Shown one piece after another: positions 13,887-16,274 of a stretch of DNA of 16,274 nucleotides. The DNA is from Bacteroidetes bacterium UBA6661 (GTDB taxonomy: Bacteria > Bacteroidota > Bacteroidia > AKYH767-A > OLB10): contig DKKR01000012.1 of NCBI GenBank assembly GCA_002455375.1, positions 1-16,274 on the forward strand. The letters run 5' to 3'. Every line of letters begins with the position of its first letter. Position 1 is the stretch's first letter. The notes below the pieces were generated by a model. The model searched no databases. It saw only the letters and a list, made by a program, of their open reading frames with translations, and was not told the origin of the DNA. A program made the position numbers and the translations under genes.

Positions 13887-16274
13887 TTATTCAAGAACAA
13901 CTTTTTTCATCACAGTTTTTCCATCAAAAACTAATTGAATCATATAAACGCCTCGTGCATAATTGCTGACATCAATTTTGCCGTTGTTAAGTCCTTCGTT
14001 AAATTGATAGTTTTCTTTGTTTAGTGTACGACCCGACAAGTCTAAAAGCGTTAATGTTGCTGTGTTCTTTTCAGATGCAGTTACATTAAACACTACAAAT
14101 GAAGTTGCAGGATTTGGGAAGAAAGTAACGCTTGCGTCATCCGATTCAAGACGAAGTGGATGTTCTTCAAACTCTGATGGCATTTGCGTGGTTAATGGAG
14201 TAATATTTAAACCTTCATTACTGTTGCCTTCACCCATTCTTGCAGCAGGAGTTGTAAACTGATTGTATGCACTCCATGCGGAATATGTGCTGCCACACAA
14301 TGCACGTACTGCCCAACGATAAGGAGTTGAAGGTACAGTTCCAATTGTTATTGAATTTACACCACTTGATAATGCATTAGAATAATAAACATATCCTGTA
14401 TTTAAATTTTCAACTTTAAAATAATAGTTATTAGCTGAAGTCAGATTCCAATTCATCTCTGCAGATGATGGTCTGAGGTTTGTCACATGTAAATTTCCAG
14501 GTGTTGGGCAAGATGAGCCACAATTGTTAACTACCACTGTAGTTGCTGCTGATGACTTAGTACAGCCATTACTTCCGGTTACTGTAACTATATAATTGCC
14601 GGCAGTTGTTGCTGTAATTGAATTTGATGTAGAACCGTTGTTCCAAAGATAATTGGCACCATTGCTTGATGTTAATGTAACACTTGAACCCTGACAAATA
14701 GTTGTACTTCCATTAGTTGTGATTGTAGCTGCTGGTGCTGGTAATACATTTACATTTACAGTTGAAGAGGTTCCCACATAGCCTGTAGTAAACTGTGTTA
14801 CTGTTACGGCATAATTGCCTGATGTTGTTACAGTAATTTTACGTGTTGTTGCGCCAGTACTCCATAAATATGATGAACCTTTTGTTGCTGTTAGTTTAAC
14901 ATTGCCACCAGAGCAGAAACTTAATGATCCACTGACAGTAATGGTAGGCTGGAAAGAAGAATTTACTGTTACTGTCATTGCTGATGAGGTATTACTACAA
15001 CCATTGCTGTTTGTTACTTTAACCGTATAATTTCCCGGAGTTGAAACAGTGATTGATTGTGTAGTTGCACCGGTACTCCATAAATAGCTTCCACCACTTC
15101 CGGCACTTGAAGAGGTTAGCTGAACGCTTCCACCTTGCTGAAGGTTTGTTGAACCATTTGCTGTTATTGTTGCAGTTGGTAATGCATAAACAGTAACTAC
15201 TTTATTGGTTGTTGACTGACAGCCATTGTTAGTTATAGTTACAGTATATGTACCGGGAGATGATGTAGTAATTGAATTAGTAGTTGCACCTGTACTCCAC
15301 AGGTAAGAAGTTCCTGAACTGGCATTTAGTGTCACACTACCTCCGGAACAGAATGATGTACTACCTGATGCTGTAATAGTTGCCTGTGTAGGTGTTGTTA
15401 CAATCACATTCACTGCTGCTGCAGTGGCTGAACCACCTGCTGTGGTTGCAGTACAAGTATAACTGCCTGCAGTGGTAACTGTAATTGATTGTGTAGTTGC
15501 ACCATTACTCCATAAGTATGAATTGGCTGCACTACAAGTTAAAACTACACTTCCGCCCTGACAAAATGTTGTGGGGCCATTTGCTGTTATTTTGGGTGTT
15601 GGTGCTCCTGAGGTAACCGTAACAGATAGTGGAGCTGATGTTGCTGAGCATCCACTGTTGTTGGTAACAGTCACAACATAATTTCCTGTTGTGCTGACTG
15701 TAACTGCTTGAGTTGTCATACCACCTGGTGACCATTTGTAACTTCCACCTGTACCTGCTGAAGAAGACGTTAAGGTAACACTACCTCCGGATGCAAAAGT
15801 GGTTGGACCACTAGGCGAAATGGTAGCAGTAGGAACGGGTTTAACTGTTACCGCTGTTGAAGCAGACATTGCAGAACATCCATTAGAATTTGTTATGATA
15901 ACATTATAATTTCCTCCTCCAATAGCAGTAATAGACTGCGTAGTTGCACCACTGCTCCAAAGATAAGTTGAGCCACTGCTTGCAGTGAGTGTAACACTGC
16001 CACCAACACAAAAAGAAGTTGAGCCATTTGCAGTTATTGTTGCATTCGGCAGCGAATAAACCGTTACTGTTACCGGTGATGATGTTGCAGTTCCTGCTGC
16101 TGTGGTAACAGTAACAACATAAGAACCAGCACTAGTTACATTGATATAAGGATCTGTTGAACCATTGCTCCACAGATAGGAGAGACCAGTGCTTGCAATA
16201 AGATTTACATTTCCTCCTGCACAAAATGCAACAGGTCCACTTGCAGTAATTGTTGGCACTGCAACACCTGAACA
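13887..16274 (-). CDS. Large T9SS surface protein with Ig/PKD-like repeats and Fn3-like domain (5' end outside window)
   Basis: The frame is open to the window edge (CSGVAVPTIT precedes the GTG at 16259, which is therefore not a start), so the N-terminus and signal peptide are missing; 795 residues are visible. Numbering from the GTG, residues 1-579 are eight repeats of 70-77 residues with the pattern (A)TITAxGSTxFCxGGSVTL, YLWSxGATTxSIT, GxYxVTVT. This is the PKD/SprB-like or Ig-like beta-sandwich repeat common in Bacteroidota adhesins. Residues ~584-672 resemble an Fn3 domain (CPTPGNLHV, AEMNWN, YRWAVRALCG, WSAYNQFTTP). An acidic linker follows. Residues ~710-790 are a T9SS sorting tail (FFPNPATSFVVFNV, DLSGRTL, ARGVYMIQL, basic end MKKVVLE). 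Probably exported across the outer membrane and attached to the cell surface. Ligand unknown; adhesion or gliding is inferred from family resemblance. Confidence 0.9.
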   Translation of the reverse strand, partial: CSGVAVPTITASGPVAFCAGGNVNLIASTGLSYLWSNGSTDPYINVTSAGSYVVTVTTAAGTATSSPVTVTVYSLPNATITANGSTSFCVGGSVTLTASSGSTYLWSSGATTQSITAIGGGNYNVIITNSNGCSAMSASTAVTVKPVPTATISPSGPTTFASGGSVTLTSSSAGTGGSYKWSPGGMTTQAVTVSTTGNYVVTVTNNSGCSATSAPLSVTVTSGAPTPKITANGPTTFCQGGSVVLTCSAANSYLWSNGATTQSITVTTAGSYTCTATTAGGSATAAAVNVIVTTPTQATITASGSTSFCSGGSVTLNASSGTSYLWSTGATTNSITTSSPGTYTVTITNNGCQSTTNKVVTVYALPTATITANGSTNLQQGGSVQLTSSSAGSGGSYLWSTGATTQSITVSTPGNYTVKVTNSNGCSNTSSAMTVTVNSSFQPTITVSGSLSFCSGGNVKLTATKGSSYLWSTGATTRKITVTTSGNYAVTVTQFTTGYVGTSSTVNVNVLPAPAATITTNGSTTICQGSSVTLTSSNGANYLWNNGSTSNSITATTAGNYIVTVTGSNGCTKSSAATTVVVNNCGSSCPTPGNLHVTNLRPSSAEMNWNLTSANNYYFKVENLNTGYVYYSNALSSGVNSITIGTVPSTPYRWAVRALCGSTYSAWSAYNQFTTPAARMGEGNSNEGLNITPLTTQMPSEFEEHPLRLESDDASVTFFPNPATSFVVFNVTASEKNTATLTLLDLSGRTLNKENYQFNEGLNNGKIDVSNYARGVYMIQLVFDGKTVMKKVVLE
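14523..16274 (-). repeat. Eight tandem Ig/PKD-like domains arranged as a three-domain super-repeat
   Basis: The units occupy 16259-16047, 16046-15831, 15830-15600, 15599-15390, 15389-15177, 15176-14955, 14954-14733 and 14732-14523. They fall into three types in the order A-B-C, A-B-C, A-B. A units have Cys in FCxGG and no late Cys in NGC. B units have both FCxGG and NGC. C units lack the first Cys (FASGG, LQQGG), keep NGC or SGC, and carry an extra SSSAGxGGSY insertion. The 4th unit has two additional Cys (VLTC, YTC). Confidence 0.85.

Noticed and set aside
14017..15030. Plus-strand frames of 71-81 codons and an out-of-frame minus-strand frame at 15532-15735
   Set aside because: Shadows of the repetitive adhesin gene, with low-complexity translations.
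16257..16259. GTG at 16259 as the start of the large adhesin gene
   Set aside because: The same frame stays open to the window edge with repeat-like sequence, and no signal peptide follows the GTG, so the gene is simply cut by the window.
14523..16274. Tandem repeats as a CRISPR array or DNA satellite
   Set aside because: The unit length (210-231 bases), the unbroken reading frame and conservation at protein rather than DNA level show coding repeats.

Overview
The window looks like a chromosomal piece of a Bacteroidota bacterium. The evidence is AT-rich DNA, three cell-surface genes ending in type IX secretion system (T9SS, Por) C-terminal sorting domains, weak or absent Shine-Dalgarno sequences, and several matches to the Bacteroidota -7 promoter element TAnnTTTG. 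A gliding or environmental lineage such as Chitinophagales or Sphingobacteriales is my guess; the sequence does not settle it. I see no rRNA, tRNA, CRISPR array, transposase, prophage or classical defence module.

Layout. Positions 1-398 hold no convincing gene. Positions 399-3656 (+) are a two-gene surface-protein operon. The first gene is split by an apparent frameshift near 700-719: the signal peptide lies in one frame and the T9SS tail in another. The second overlaps it by 4 bases (ATGA) and encodes seven ~60-residue repeats, probably a beta-propeller, plus a T9SS tail. A long hairpin (3678-3750) separates this operon from a minus-strand pair: an amino-acid (glutamate-type) dehydrogenase followed, with a one-base TAATG overlap, by an MscS-type channel. 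A 60-residue charged protein (6303-6485, +) faces anmK (6522-7595, -), a cell-wall recycling kinase. Divergent from anmK is a 1265-residue membrane hybrid histidine kinase with PAS domains, kinase core, degenerate receiver, true receiver and HPt. It is followed by pruA (11594-13228, +). pruA converges, with only 4 bases between the stop codons, on a secreted NlpC/P60 peptidase (13233-13772, -). A rho-independent terminator then marks the 3' end of a large surface protein (13887 to beyond 16274, -) made of Ig/PKD-like repeats, an Fn3-like domain and a T9SS tail.

How the genes fit together. The window mixes housekeeping functions (glutamate/proline catabolism, peptidoglycan recycling and remodelling, osmotic safety valve, signalling) with large exported T9SS proteins. 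No single dedicated new system is evident. The points most worth a second look are the split T9SS gene, the invariant Cys/His pair in all seven propeller-like repeats, the three-domain super-repeat with alternating cysteines in the adhesin, the overlap of a dehydrogenase with a mechanosensitive channel, and the pseudo-receiver in the hybrid kinase.
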